This document shows positions 36,993 to 46,220 of a DNA stretch of 51,839 bases, one piece after another (position 1 is the stretch's first letter; the number at the start of each line of letters is the position of its first letter). The position numbers were made by a program, and so were the translations under genes. This DNA is from Opitutia bacterium UBA7350. Its GTDB lineage: Bacteria; Verrucomicrobiota; Verrucomicrobiia; Opitutales; Coraliomargaritaceae. The notes under the pieces are model-generated. The model did no database searches, had not been told where the DNA came from, and saw nothing but the letters and a program-made list of their open reading frames with translations. The stretch lies in contig CATINC010000004.1 of the NCBI GenBank assembly GCA_949524905.1, forward strand, positions 1 through 51,839. The letters run 5' to 3'.

Positions 36993-38861
36993 ATGCGAAG
37001 CGGACTTTACCTTACCACTTTAATTGTTTCATGTGCTTTTTTTGTTCAAGCAACAGAGAGGCCTAATATTTTGTGGATCTATGCGGAGGACACTTCGCCG
37101 TGGATGGGGTGTTACGGAGATGCCGTCAATGCGGATGCAACGCCGCACATTGATTCGATCGCAGCGGCGGGGGTCCAGTTCACCCGCGCATATGTGCCGG
37201 CTCCGGTTTGTTCTGCGACGCGCTCAGCAATGATGCTCGGTCAGAATGCCATTCGTTTTGGCGGACATGAGCACCGCTCCTCCCGCGCAGGCCCGAAAAT
37301 TCATCTGCCCGTGGGCTACGAACTCCTGCCGCGTCTACTGCAAAAGCATGGCTATACGACCTTCAATCACGGTAAAACGGATTACAATTTTGTTTGGGAT
37401 GCGGGAGTCTATAATTATAAGATAAAGAACAAGACGGACTTTACCGAACTAGTCGGGCGTCAGCCTTTCTTCGGGCAGATACAGACCAAGGGCGGAAAGA
37501 ATAATACTTCAAAATTTACGACAGAGCGTAAGGTAAACCCAAACTCCGTAAGGGTGCCTTTGGACTACCCGGATAATGCAGTATATCGTCAAGTGGTCGC
37601 GCAACATTATGACGCTATCCGAATGGATGACGACTTAATTGGTGAAATCTTGAGTGGGCTGAGAGAAGCAGGATTGGCTGAAAATACCATCGTGGCTTAC
37701 TTCTCGGATCATGGTGCAAATAATCTGTTGCGACATAAACAAATGACGACTGAAGGGGGTTTGCATGTGCCCTTCGTGGTCATGGGACCCAAGACGCATC
37801 TTCCGGAGCGACAGGTGCGTGACGATTTGGTCGATATGTTGGATCTATCGGCAACCACTTTGGCGTGGGCGGGAATCGAAGCGCCCGTATGGTACGAAGG
37901 GCGCGATTTGTTTGCTGCTGATTTCAAACCTCGCAGTTTCGTGGGCGGACAAAAGGACCGCCTAGATCATACTATTGATCGTGTGCGCACGATTCGTACC
38001 GATCGGTTCCGCTACGTGCGTAACTACAAACTGGATCGTATCTTTCTTCAGCCGCAGTATCGGGACAAACAGGACTACACCCAGAACCTACATCAATTAT
38101 ATCGGGATGGAAAACTCTCTACCCGGCACCAGGAAATATATTTCGGCGAGCGGCCCAAAGAAGAATTCTACGATGTGTCGGTGGATCCTGAGATGATGGC
38201 CAATCTTGTCGGAAATACTGAATTTGCAAATGAGCTGGCACGCCACCGATCGATCCTAGCTGGCTGGCTATCTGAGGGCGACCTAGGCGTCGTTGAGGAA
38301 CCGATTGGAGCGCTTCAAGCCAACGGTGAAGGCACCAAATGGGGTGAGGGCGTGAATGTCGAGTATGAGGTCTATCGCGAAGACAGCGATGGCGACGGAC
38401 TTTCTGATAAATGGGAATCTTTGAACGGTCGAAACCCGGACGACGGGCTGCTGTATTTTGATTTCGAATGCGGTGGTTGGCAGACCGAAGGATGGTTTTC
38501 AGAGGACATCCGTTCGAACCTTGCCGGCGCGCTCGGCACGCTCGAGTTTAAATTGGACGATGCTTGCGGCTCGATTCAGCGGCAGGCGCTTCAATTGAGC
38601 ACGGATCCACGCGACCGGGTTTTGGCGCTACAGTTGCGATCCGATGCTGCTTTGGACATCCGCGTATTTTCTAATGGTGAATTTGTCGGCAAGTGCAGTA
38701 TCCAACAATCGAATACTTATGCGAGCGTCGACATTAACTTAACCCCCTTCAATTGGAAGGGGACCTTGCATACTTTACGGATCCAATTTGAGGGCGCCGT
38801 GGGTACCACCATAGAGCTTGACTCGATTCAGGTTAAACGGACTTTGGCTGTCACTCAGTAA
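36993..38861 (+). CDS. Formylglycine sulfatase with CSATR motif and C-terminal TSP3-like domain
   Basis: 622 residues. The signal peptide is residues 1-20. The metal motif is YAED (30-33) rather than ADD, so the pair is E32-D33. The maturation motif is CSATR (73-77), with alanine where proline is usual; both variants can be matured. FSDHGANN and HGKTDYNF are active-site landmarks of the heparan-N-sulfatase-like S1 branch. After about residue 460 an Asp-rich calcium repeat (DSDGDGLSDKWESLNGRNPD) leads to a beta-sandwich C-terminal domain of about 140 residues. An exported sulfatase. It starts a two-gene plus-strand unit converging on the long minus-strand operon. Confidence 0.9.
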   Translation: MRSGLYLTTLIVSCAFFVQATERPNILWIYAEDTSPWMGCYGDAVNADATPHIDSIAAAGVQFTRAYVPAPVCSATRSAMMLGQNAIRFGGHEHRSSRAGPKIHLPVGYELLPRLLQKHGYTTFNHGKTDYNFVWDAGVYNYKIKNKTDFTELVGRQPFFGQIQTKGGKNNTSKFTTERKVNPNSVRVPLDYPDNAVYRQVVAQHYDAIRMDDDLIGEILSGLREAGLAENTIVAYFSDHGANNLLRHKQMTTEGGLHVPFVVMGPKTHLPERQVRDDLVDMLDLSATTLAWAGIEAPVWYEGRDLFAADFKPRSFVGGQKDRLDHTIDRVRTIRTDRFRYVRNYKLDRIFLQPQYRDKQDYTQNLHQLYRDGKLSTRHQEIYFGERPKEEFYDVSVDPEMMANLVGNTEFANELARHRSILAGWLSEGDLGVVEEPIGALQANGEGTKWGEGVNVEYEVYREDSDGDGLSDKWESLNGRNPDDGLLYFDFECGGWQTEGWFSEDIRSNLAGALGTLEFKLDDACGSIQRQALQLSTDPRDRVLALQLRSDAALDIRVFSNGEFVGKCSIQQSNTYASVDINLTPFNWKGTLHTLRIQFEGAVGTTIELDSIQVKRTLAVTQ

Positions 38862-38883
38862 CCTTTCAGGCAGTTAAGTTAAG

Positions 38884-40284
38884 ATGCGCCTCCGAATTCT
38901 TATATTGTTCATCTCACTGATCGGCGGGGTATTTGCTAGGCCGAATATACTCTACATCAATGCCGATGACCTTGGTGTGATGGATGTCGGCTATAATAAT
39001 TCAAAGTTCCGCACACCGCATTTGGATCGTTTGGCAGCCGAAGGCCTGGTGTTTGAGAATGGTTATGCGCCAGCTGCGAATTGTGCGCCGAGTCGAGCCT
39101 GTGTACACAGCGGGCAGTGGGGCGCGCGTCATGGCGTCTATACAGTTGGCAGTTCGAATCGTGGTGACGTGGCGCATCGGAAGCTTATCCCGATCCAAAA
39201 TCGTATTCATTTGCCCGCAAAGGTCGTAACGATTGCAGAAGCGTTACAAGCCGGTGGCTACCGTACAATCCACTTAGGCAAATATCATATTGGTGAGGAC
39301 CCATTAAAAGATGGGTTTGAAGTTAATATTGGTGGTGATTACACGGGTGGCCCAAAAGGCGGGGGCTACTTTTCTCCGTGGGACGATGGATCTATGAAAA
39401 AGTGGTCCGATACCGTACCAGCAAAAACACATCGTATCGATATCTATGTCAAAGAGGCCATACGCTTTATCGAGGCGCATTGTGAAGAGCCGATGTTCAT
39501 TCATTTCTCGCCGTATTTGGTGCATGGGCCAATCACGCCTGTGCCTGATTATGTGGGGGATTATCAAGGTACTTGGTTAGACACTGCTTATGCTTCGATG
39601 GTCGAAAAACTGGATGACGCGATTGGTCATGTACTGCAGGCCTTGGAAGCGAATGGTCTGACGGAAAAGACACTCGTTGTCTTTTGCTCGGATAACGGCG
39701 GAATTGCCGCGGTCAATGCGCAGACACCCTGGCGCGCGGGTAAGGGTTCCTATTATGAGGGGGGCGTGCGTGAACCGATGCTTATTAGCTGGCCCGGCAC
39801 GATTAAACCGGGGCGCTGTGAGGAGCTAGTCAATGCGCTTGATTTTTATCCGACCTTCTTGGAGGTTGCTGGTATAGAGTCCTTGTCCAAGCTCGATGGT
39901 GTGAGTTTGATGCCGCTAATGACGGGGGTGGGAGATTGGAAAGCGATGCCGCAGTTTTGGCATTTCCCGATCTATTTGCAGGCCTATAACGGGCTCAAGG
40001 ACGAGGCATGTGATCCTTTGTTTCGGACGCGTCCCGGTTCTGCAGTGCGTGTTGGGCAGTGGAAGTTGCATGAATATTTCGAGGATGGCTCGCTCGAGCT
40101 TTACGACCTGTCCCTAGATCGCGGCGAGCGCCATAATTTGGCACAAGCGCTGCCAGAGAAAACTGCGAAGCTGAAGCGTCTCCTGGATGATTGGCGTGAG
40201 CGTGTCGGCGCTCCGATACCCACGGAGCCTAACCCTAACTATGACCAAATGCTTGAAGCTCAAGCGCTCGTCAAATTTGAATAA
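38884..40284 (+). CDS. Formylglycine sulfatase
   Basis: 466 residues, single domain. The signal peptide is 1-18 (ILILFISLIGGVFA). DD lies at 28-29 (NADDLGVMDVG), CAPSR at 67-71 and CSDNGG in the second half. HLGKYHIGED replaces the more common GKWHLG, and HFSPYLVHGPITP is the substrate-pocket His segment. An exported sulfate-ester hydrolase of unknown position specificity. It lies 22 bp behind the preceding sulfatase and ends 14 bp before the stop of the convergent esterase gene. Confidence 0.92.
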   Translation: MRLRILILFISLIGGVFARPNILYINADDLGVMDVGYNNSKFRTPHLDRLAAEGLVFENGYAPAANCAPSRACVHSGQWGARHGVYTVGSSNRGDVAHRKLIPIQNRIHLPAKVVTIAEALQAGGYRTIHLGKYHIGEDPLKDGFEVNIGGDYTGGPKGGGYFSPWDDGSMKKWSDTVPAKTHRIDIYVKEAIRFIEAHCEEPMFIHFSPYLVHGPITPVPDYVGDYQGTWLDTAYASMVEKLDDAIGHVLQALEANGLTEKTLVVFCSDNGGIAAVNAQTPWRAGKGSYYEGGVREPMLISWPGTIKPGRCEELVNALDFYPTFLEVAGIESLSKLDGVSLMPLMTGVGDWKAMPQFWHFPIYLQAYNGLKDEACDPLFRTRPGSAVRVGQWKLHEYFEDGSLELYDLSLDRGERHNLAQALPEKTAKLKRLLDDWRERVGAPIPTEPNPNYDQMLEAQALVKFE

Positions 40285-40298
40285 GTTAGGGCTTGGTA

Positions 40299-41897
40299 TT
40301 ACTGCGGTGTAAAGGGTGAAAATTGATCGGTTCGAAATGGGAAGACGGGCATACCAGCGTCACCGCATAAATTAACTTGTGGAAAATTTTCCCAGCCGTA
40401 GCGGATTGATTGGGGTCGGGTGATACCTTTATGAATTAACCTCACTTTATCCAGTGCTATTATTTCAGCGGGCACGCGTTGGTATTTTCCATTAGTATCC
40501 AAAACAATGAAGCCGAGTATAGGGTTTACTTTTGCGTTGGGTTGATTGACGAGGGTAGCATTGGCGACCAAGCCGCTTCCAACGTGCTTGAATGTGATAA
40601 TTGTAGATTCGCCCTCAAAGGTATGTGTGCTGTATTCGGGGGACTGTGGTGTATTTTGTTGGCCGTAAACCAACGAACGGGCGGCATAGGCCAAACGTTT
40701 GCCGACATTTTCTTTGTAGGGTGGGTGAATGTCCTGCTGCATCCCACTGTCGAGAATGCACACGGTTTTGCAGTTCTCGATAGTTTCTATTTTTTTTTGG
40801 GACTCACGTATCCATGGCCAGTTATTGTTGGTGTTTGCTAGCGCGGTGGCTTTTCCGAAGCCGGGTAGTTGAACGACGAGAAATGGCATCAATTCATTGC
40901 CCCAGTTGGCTCGCCAATGAGCGACCAGATGTTTTAGCAGTGCTTCATATTGAACGCAACTTTTACGTGTCCTTGCATTACCTTCTCCCTGATACCAAAG
41001 AACCCCTTTAATCGGCAATTGGTAGAGTGGTGCGATCATACCGTTGTGTAACGCGTATGGGCGCTTGTTGCTCTTAGGGCTGCCTAAGGGTGGTTCTGGT
41101 TTCCAGCCAACTTTTTCACCGTTAGCTTTCTTTTTTTCCCATTCCTTTACTTTACGCTCATACTCAATTTTGTTCACAGGCCATTCGCGAACGGCTTGTG
41201 CATGCGCATCAAGTATAGCTTCAAATGTTTGGTTTCCCTCAAGAGATCCCGGTGGCATCCATGCCGTGATTGGAGTGCCTCCGCGGCATGACTGTATGAG
41301 GCCAATAGGCACTTCAATTGATTTTGCCAGATATAGCCCAAAGAAATAACCACTCGCGCTAAAGAGACGTGTTTTGGTCTGTGGCTTGATTTCGTACCAC
41401 CCTTCATTAAAGCGATACTCTCGGGTTATATATTCTTGTGGTTCTTCGACCGGCATTCGCTCGGCTCTAAAGATCCGGATTTGGTCATGATGGGTAACGG
41501 GATGTCCTTCGTAGAGTGCAGGAAACTTTCGCTTATAGGTCTCAATAGAGCTATCCATGTTGGATTGTCCTGCGCAAAGCCAAATGTCGCCAAAAGTTAG
41601 ATTGGATAAGGTGATGGTATCTTCCCTTCCTTTGATAATAATTTCATAACTTCCGCCAGCTGGCATCGGGGGAAGTTCAACTTTCCAACGTTGGTCTAGG
41701 ACTGAAGACAAGTACTCGTTGCCATTGAAGCGAACGACAATCTTCTGCTCACCTGTGGCGGTTCCGCGCAGTGGAATGACAGCTTCGCGCTGTAAGACCA
41801 TATTGTCTGAAAATATAGGAGCTAAAGCAACATCAGCCTTAAGCGAATTCAGTAAAAACAGGCTTATAAAAATGAGGTACCGTGGATGTAGCTTCAT
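40299..41897 (-). CDS. Sialate O-acetylesterase-like carbohydrate esterase
   Basis: 532 residues. The signal peptide is 1-21 (LIFISLFLLNSLKA). An N-terminal beta domain (FSDNMVLQREAVIPLRGTA, about 25-100) precedes the SGNH-like SASA domain with nucleophile S112 in WLCAGQSNMDSS. GVLWYQGEGNA supplies the oxyanion-site residues. The Asp-His pair is likely in QQDIHPPYK. The family removes O-acetyl groups from sugars; in glycan loci it clears acetyl decorations before glycosidases act. It is the last gene of the minus-strand operon, 18 bp after the GH2 gene. Sialic acid itself is not implied. Confidence 0.92.
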   Translation of the reverse strand: MKLHPRYLIFISLFLLNSLKADVALAPIFSDNMVLQREAVIPLRGTATGEQKIVVRFNGNEYLSSVLDQRWKVELPPMPAGGSYEIIIKGREDTITLSNLTFGDIWLCAGQSNMDSSIETYKRKFPALYEGHPVTHHDQIRIFRAERMPVEEPQEYITREYRFNEGWYEIKPQTKTRLFSASGYFFGLYLAKSIEVPIGLIQSCRGGTPITAWMPPGSLEGNQTFEAILDAHAQAVREWPVNKIEYERKVKEWEKKKANGEKVGWKPEPPLGSPKSNKRPYALHNGMIAPLYQLPIKGVLWYQGEGNARTRKSCVQYEALLKHLVAHWRANWGNELMPFLVVQLPGFGKATALANTNNNWPWIRESQKKIETIENCKTVCILDSGMQQDIHPPYKENVGKRLAYAARSLVYGQQNTPQSPEYSTHTFEGESTIITFKHVGSGLVANATLVNQPNAKVNPILGFIVLDTNGKYQRVPAEIIALDKVRLIHKGITRPQSIRYGWENFPQVNLCGDAGMPVFPFRTDQFSPFTPQ

Positions 41898-41915
41898 GAA
41901 ATTAATAAATAAAAA

Positions 41916-44660
41916 TTACTGAATAAATCCATCTTGCTGACGCCCTACTTCATTGATCCGGTATTCCTGTAATTCTTTCTGTGTTTTATGAAGTTTATCA
42001 AGTAATTTTCGTATTCGTTCTCGCTCATTTAAACGTACATTTACGTCGGGTGCTTCAGCTTCATCCTGCGGTAATTCCCTGAACATTAGCGAATGGATCG
42101 GTGCAGTCGTGCGGAACTCAATCTCCGCGCTTTCGGGCCCGTTTGTTGCGGTATTCAAGACTTCAGCCCTAACTTTGATTGTGCCCGCTTTTACGCCTGA
42201 ACGTACTAAGGCGACTGCTTCCCCCCAAAGCATTTTCTGTGGATTCATGCCGGTTTTGGCAGCTGTGATTAACGCACCATTGCCGCTGGTAGTAAACTGA
42301 ATGTACTCATCGCTCAGTCGCTTAACTGCACCACCTGCATCTACAAGGTAAGCGACCACGGGGGTGATGTCGCTTCCGTCAGCGACCGGCTGTACTCCCG
42401 AGTCATCGACCTTGAGGACGAGTCTGCGTTTGCGTCCTACCGGCCATCGTCTGTGTTCAGCCACAACCTTGCCATCAATCAGGCCTTCGGCATGCATCTG
42501 TGCGCCATCAACAAATTCCTGGTCATTCTTACCGTAGCTTTTTTTATTTTTGTTACGCGCGTCGACATATCGAAAAATGTTTTTAAAGACCACTGGTACT
42601 CGCGGGACAGGACTCTTGCTATCAAATGCGGACTGAACTCCTATTTCGTTTTCGAATAGGGTTAGCTTGACTGCCTCACAGTTGGTGAAAATAACGACAT
42701 CCTCGGGCGAGAATGGCGTCATTAAGTGTGCAATATAGACGAAAGGCTCACCTTGTACCAATGGGACATGTTCCAGACCAGAAGTTGGAAGTAAGCTTTT
42801 CATGAAATAATATGAAAACTTGGGTTGGCGGTAAGCATCCATAATGCCGCCCCAAAAGGGATCCGGGTGGTAGCCTCGTTGATGGTCGAAGGGATGCCAA
42901 TGCGTTCCACCGATTAGAGATTTACTACTGCCGTAGACCATCGTCATGGAGGGCCATTCCCGGTCCTGGCCTTCATCCTTCCATTCTTCCTTAAAATAAT
43001 GCAAAGCTTGACGTATTTGTGCAGTTTCACCCCATTGTTTGGCAACACGACTGACGGAGTTGTGATCGACCCAATTATCAACGAAATCGCCCCATTCACG
43101 CTTAAAGATGTTTTTATCAGGATGTGCTTCAACTCGGTCATTAGCATAGAGAACATCAAAATACTTTTGTGACTGAGTACGGTGGGTCCGCGCATCTGTT
43201 GTGGTGTAGCATCCCGGAAAAGGGTATTCCTCATCCGCAGCTTGGGTCGCCGCAATCGCAAATGCCTCCGGGAAATGAGTTTCGTTGGGCACAATTTCCC
43301 ATAGCAATACAGAGGGCCGGTTACGTTCCAGCCGTATCAGACTGCGGACATCTTGAAGCATCCGTTGCGAAAAAATTGGTTTTTCATTCCAGAACTGCCA
43401 ACCGGGAATGGTTGTAACGATAAAGAGGCCTAGTTCATCGCAGGCGTCCATAAAGGCGGGATCCTGTATGTAATGTGCAGAGCGTATTACACGCATACCG
43501 GTTTGACGTAGCTTTAGGGCGTCGCGGTAGTGGAGGTTGTTGGGGAGAGCATGCCCGATGTGAGCAAAGTCTTGATGGCGATTCGCGCCGATTAATTTTT
43601 GAGGATAGGGTTTGCCGTTTAGGTATAAGCCGTCTGCGCCACGCATTTCGATGGTTCGCAGGCCAATGCGTTTGCGAAAGTTGTCGAGCAATTTTCCGGA
43701 GGCATCCTCAATGCGAACATAAAGGTCATAAAGGTGGGGATTATCAGGACGCCAAAGCTTAGGTTGATCGACCTCTAGCTCAAGGGAAGCGGTCTTAGCT
43801 TCCAATGAGGGTAGCGTAATCTGAATTGAATTACGTGCTGCTAGATTTCCCTCGCGGTCTTTTAGTTCCAAGTGAAGGCTAACAGATTTCTGGGGTCCAT
43901 CGTTAGCGATATCGGCGTTTACTACGACCCGAGCAAACTCTTCAGAGAGATTTTCGTAGCGAACAAAGATGCCGCCACCTGCTACTTTATCAACCGCAAG
44001 GGGGTGGGTGATATAGGTATCGTTGTGAGTGACGAGCCATGCGTCGCGATAGATCCCGCCAAAATAGGTAAAGTCTAGAGCTTCCTGATCTTTGCCTGGC
44101 GGGAAGTCGCGGTCGTTGCTGTTATCTGCGCGAACAGCAAGGGTATTGATGCTGTTGTAGTTAAGATGCTCGCTGAGATCGAGATGGATCGGGAAGTAGC
44201 CGCCGAAGTTTTCTTTAAGTAGTTTGCCGTTAAGCCAGATTTTTGATTTTCCCATGATGCCTTCAAAATGAAGGATCACTTTCCGACCTTTGAGGGAATT
44301 ATCTACTTCAAATTTTTTTCGATACCATGATGGGCCTTGATAGTTGACCCCGCCGCTTGCCGCAAGCGGCAGTAATTCCATGCCGTGGGGTAAATTGACA
44401 AGGGTCCATTTGTCGTCGTCAAAATTGACCGCTTCAGCGCCTTTGGCATCGCCTTTTATGAAACGCCAGCCTGGATTGAAGTTGATTGCTTCGCGGACAC
44501 TTGAGTCGGTTTGAAAAAACCCGGCAGTAGAGAATTCAGGCGTATAAGCCTTCGAGCTTAAAATGACGCCAAGGAAGGCCATCACATGCAGTAGAAATAT
44601 ATTGAGCTTGGTGGTGGTCATCTTGATGGAAGGTTTGAGGGAGGTCTGTTTTATTTGCAT
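41916..44660 (-). CDS. Secreted glycoside hydrolase family 2 enzyme
   Basis: 914 residues from the ATG at 44660, which overlaps the upstream sulfatase stop by 10 bp. The ATG at 44621 gives a shorter signal peptide (KLNIFLLHVMAFLGVILSSKA) and is equally possible. GH2 layout: jelly roll (about 55-215), Ig-like (220-335), TIM barrel (340-650). The acid/base is E460 in WEIVPNETH and the likely nucleophile is E522 in KREWGD. LIGANRHQDFAHIG and RSAHYIQDP are GH2 landmarks. The C-terminus has Ig-like domains and an unusual charged helical tail (LNERERIRKLLDKLHKTQK). Unlike the left-locus GH2 it is exported, so it acts before import. Substrate unknown. Confidence 0.92.
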   Translation of the reverse strand: MQIKQTSLKPSIKMTTTKLNIFLLHVMAFLGVILSSKAYTPEFSTAGFFQTDSSVREAINFNPGWRFIKGDAKGAEAVNFDDDKWTLVNLPHGMELLPLAASGGVNYQGPSWYRKKFEVDNSLKGRKVILHFEGIMGKSKIWLNGKLLKENFGGYFPIHLDLSEHLNYNSINTLAVRADNSNDRDFPPGKDQEALDFTYFGGIYRDAWLVTHNDTYITHPLAVDKVAGGGIFVRYENLSEEFARVVVNADIANDGPQKSVSLHLELKDREGNLAARNSIQITLPSLEAKTASLELEVDQPKLWRPDNPHLYDLYVRIEDASGKLLDNFRKRIGLRTIEMRGADGLYLNGKPYPQKLIGANRHQDFAHIGHALPNNLHYRDALKLRQTGMRVIRSAHYIQDPAFMDACDELGLFIVTTIPGWQFWNEKPIFSQRMLQDVRSLIRLERNRPSVLLWEIVPNETHFPEAFAIAATQAADEEYPFPGCYTTTDARTHRTQSQKYFDVLYANDRVEAHPDKNIFKREWGDFVDNWVDHNSVSRVAKQWGETAQIRQALHYFKEEWKDEGQDREWPSMTMVYGSSKSLIGGTHWHPFDHQRGYHPDPFWGGIMDAYRQPKFSYYFMKSLLPTSGLEHVPLVQGEPFVYIAHLMTPFSPEDVVIFTNCEAVKLTLFENEIGVQSAFDSKSPVPRVPVVFKNIFRYVDARNKNKKSYGKNDQEFVDGAQMHAEGLIDGKVVAEHRRWPVGRKRRLVLKVDDSGVQPVADGSDITPVVAYLVDAGGAVKRLSDEYIQFTTSGNGALITAAKTGMNPQKMLWGEAVALVRSGVKAGTIKVRAEVLNTATNGPESAEIEFRTTAPIHSLMFRELPQDEAEAPDVNVRLNERERIRKLLDKLHKTQKELQEYRINEVGRQQDGFIQ

Positions 44661-46192
44661 ATACCCTTTGACTGCTGGAGTGCATCAAGCTGCGCTTTCA
44701 GTGAAGCTGCAATTTCGGGATTGCCTAAGATTTGGTTGTTGTTCTCAGCAGCATCACTGCGAAGGTTATAGAGTTCTGGTTTGAGTGGGATGGGATTATA
44801 TCGACTGGGGTGAAATTCGATATACTTCCATTCACCCTTTCGAAGTGCTAATGCGTTTGCGGCCTCTTCAATCATAAAGGGTAAACCTTCTTTGGATTGT
44901 CCTAGAAAGGCATCCAGGGTATCACGGCTATCAGGGGCGGCATCTTCCGGCAGTTGAATTTTCAGGAAAGTGGCAAATGAATGCAGGAAGTCGATTTGAC
45001 TGACCAGTGCATCCGAGGTGTCTGGTTGAATCTCTTTGGGCCAAGTGATGATAAAGGGAACACGAGTTCCGCCCTCATAGATCTGGTATTTGCCCCCTCG
45101 ATAGGGTCCGGCGCCATAATGACCTTGATCGTTATTGGCCTTTGAAGTTTTTACAGTGGTCCCATCAACATAGCCGTCATCATATGCTGGGCCATTGTCG
45201 CTCGAAAGAATTAGAATAGTGTTGTCAAAAAGGCCCTCGTTTTTGAGTGCTTCTACAATTTGACCAACAGTCCAGTCAAATTGTACCGTGGCGTCACCGC
45301 GATAACCGAGATCGGTCTTACCATGAAATCGTGGATGGGGCGCGCGGGGTACATGAATGTCCTGTGAGGAGAAATAAAGAAAGAAAGGCTTATCTCGGTT
45401 TTTGGATATATAGGCTCTCGCCTTCCCGACAAAGACATCCGCCATAGTTTCGTCGTCCCATAAGGCTTGTTTGCCACCAGCCATGTAACCAATACGACCG
45501 ATACCATTAATAACGCTGTGTTCATGCCCATGACTGCTTGGATAATAAGTCATCGCAGCACGATCTAGTTTTCCGTCAGGATAAGCAGTGCTACCGATGC
45601 GGTTCACCTGCTTTGGGCTAAAGCCTACAAAAATGGGGTCGTTTGGATCATGATCAACCACTCGATAGTTTTCCAGATAGACGCAGGGAACGCGGTCATT
45701 GGTGGAGGGTAGAAGAAAACTATAATCGAAACCGATCTCAAGCGGTCCGGGTTTTACATCGCTATTCCAATCAGCGGGAGCTTCCTTGCTGCCAAGACCC
45801 AAGTGCCATTTGCCAATAATAGCAGTGTCGTAGCCTGCCTCTTTAAATAAATCGGCAAGGGTGTAGGTGTTAACGGGTATGCAGAGCGGAGCATTAGGGG
45901 CGAGAATCCTTATATTGGCACGGAAGCTATGAGTGCCAGTAAGCATGGAAAACCGCGAGGGACTGCATGTAGCCGCAGTACAGTGCCCGTCAGTAAATTT
46001 CAACCCCTGGCTGGCAAGGGCATCAATATTGGGCGTCGGTATTTTCTTTGAACCGTAAGCACCGACATCTCCATAGCCAAGATCATCGCCATAGATAATG
46101 ACGACATTTGGATTGGAAATTTTAGCGTAGCATGGGTTCGATACCGTTATTACTGAAAGCAAAAGAAATAGTGGGCTACATGGGAGCTTCAT
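44651..46192 (-). CDS. Formylglycine sulfatase
   Basis: 513 residues. The signal peptide is 1-23 (LFLLLSVITVSNPCYA). DD lies at 36-37 (YGDDLGYGDVGAYG), CSPSR at 76-80, with IGKWHLGLG, SSQDIHVPRAPHPRF and SSDNGPAYDD. The layout resembles arylsulfatase A/GALNS-type S1 sulfatases. It acts outside the cytoplasm. Third sulfatase in the minus-strand operon; its stop codon lies within the start region of the GH2 gene, suggesting translational coupling. Composition appears lower in G+C than in the two sulfatases upstream, which may mark a junction. Confidence 0.92.
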   Translation of the reverse strand: MKLPCSPLFLLLSVITVSNPCYAKISNPNVVIIYGDDLGYGDVGAYGSKKIPTPNIDALASQGLKFTDGHCTAATCSPSRFSMLTGTHSFRANIRILAPNAPLCIPVNTYTLADLFKEAGYDTAIIGKWHLGLGSKEAPADWNSDVKPGPLEIGFDYSFLLPSTNDRVPCVYLENYRVVDHDPNDPIFVGFSPKQVNRIGSTAYPDGKLDRAAMTYYPSSHGHEHSVINGIGRIGYMAGGKQALWDDETMADVFVGKARAYISKNRDKPFFLYFSSQDIHVPRAPHPRFHGKTDLGYRGDATVQFDWTVGQIVEALKNEGLFDNTILILSSDNGPAYDDGYVDGTTVKTSKANNDQGHYGAGPYRGGKYQIYEGGTRVPFIITWPKEIQPDTSDALVSQIDFLHSFATFLKIQLPEDAAPDSRDTLDAFLGQSKEGLPFMIEEAANALALRKGEWKYIEFHPSRYNPIPLKPELYNLRSDAAENNNQILGNPEIAASLKAQLDALQQSKGICK

Positions 46193-46220
46193 ACATCAAA
46201 ACGTTATCAATAGTGAGTAA

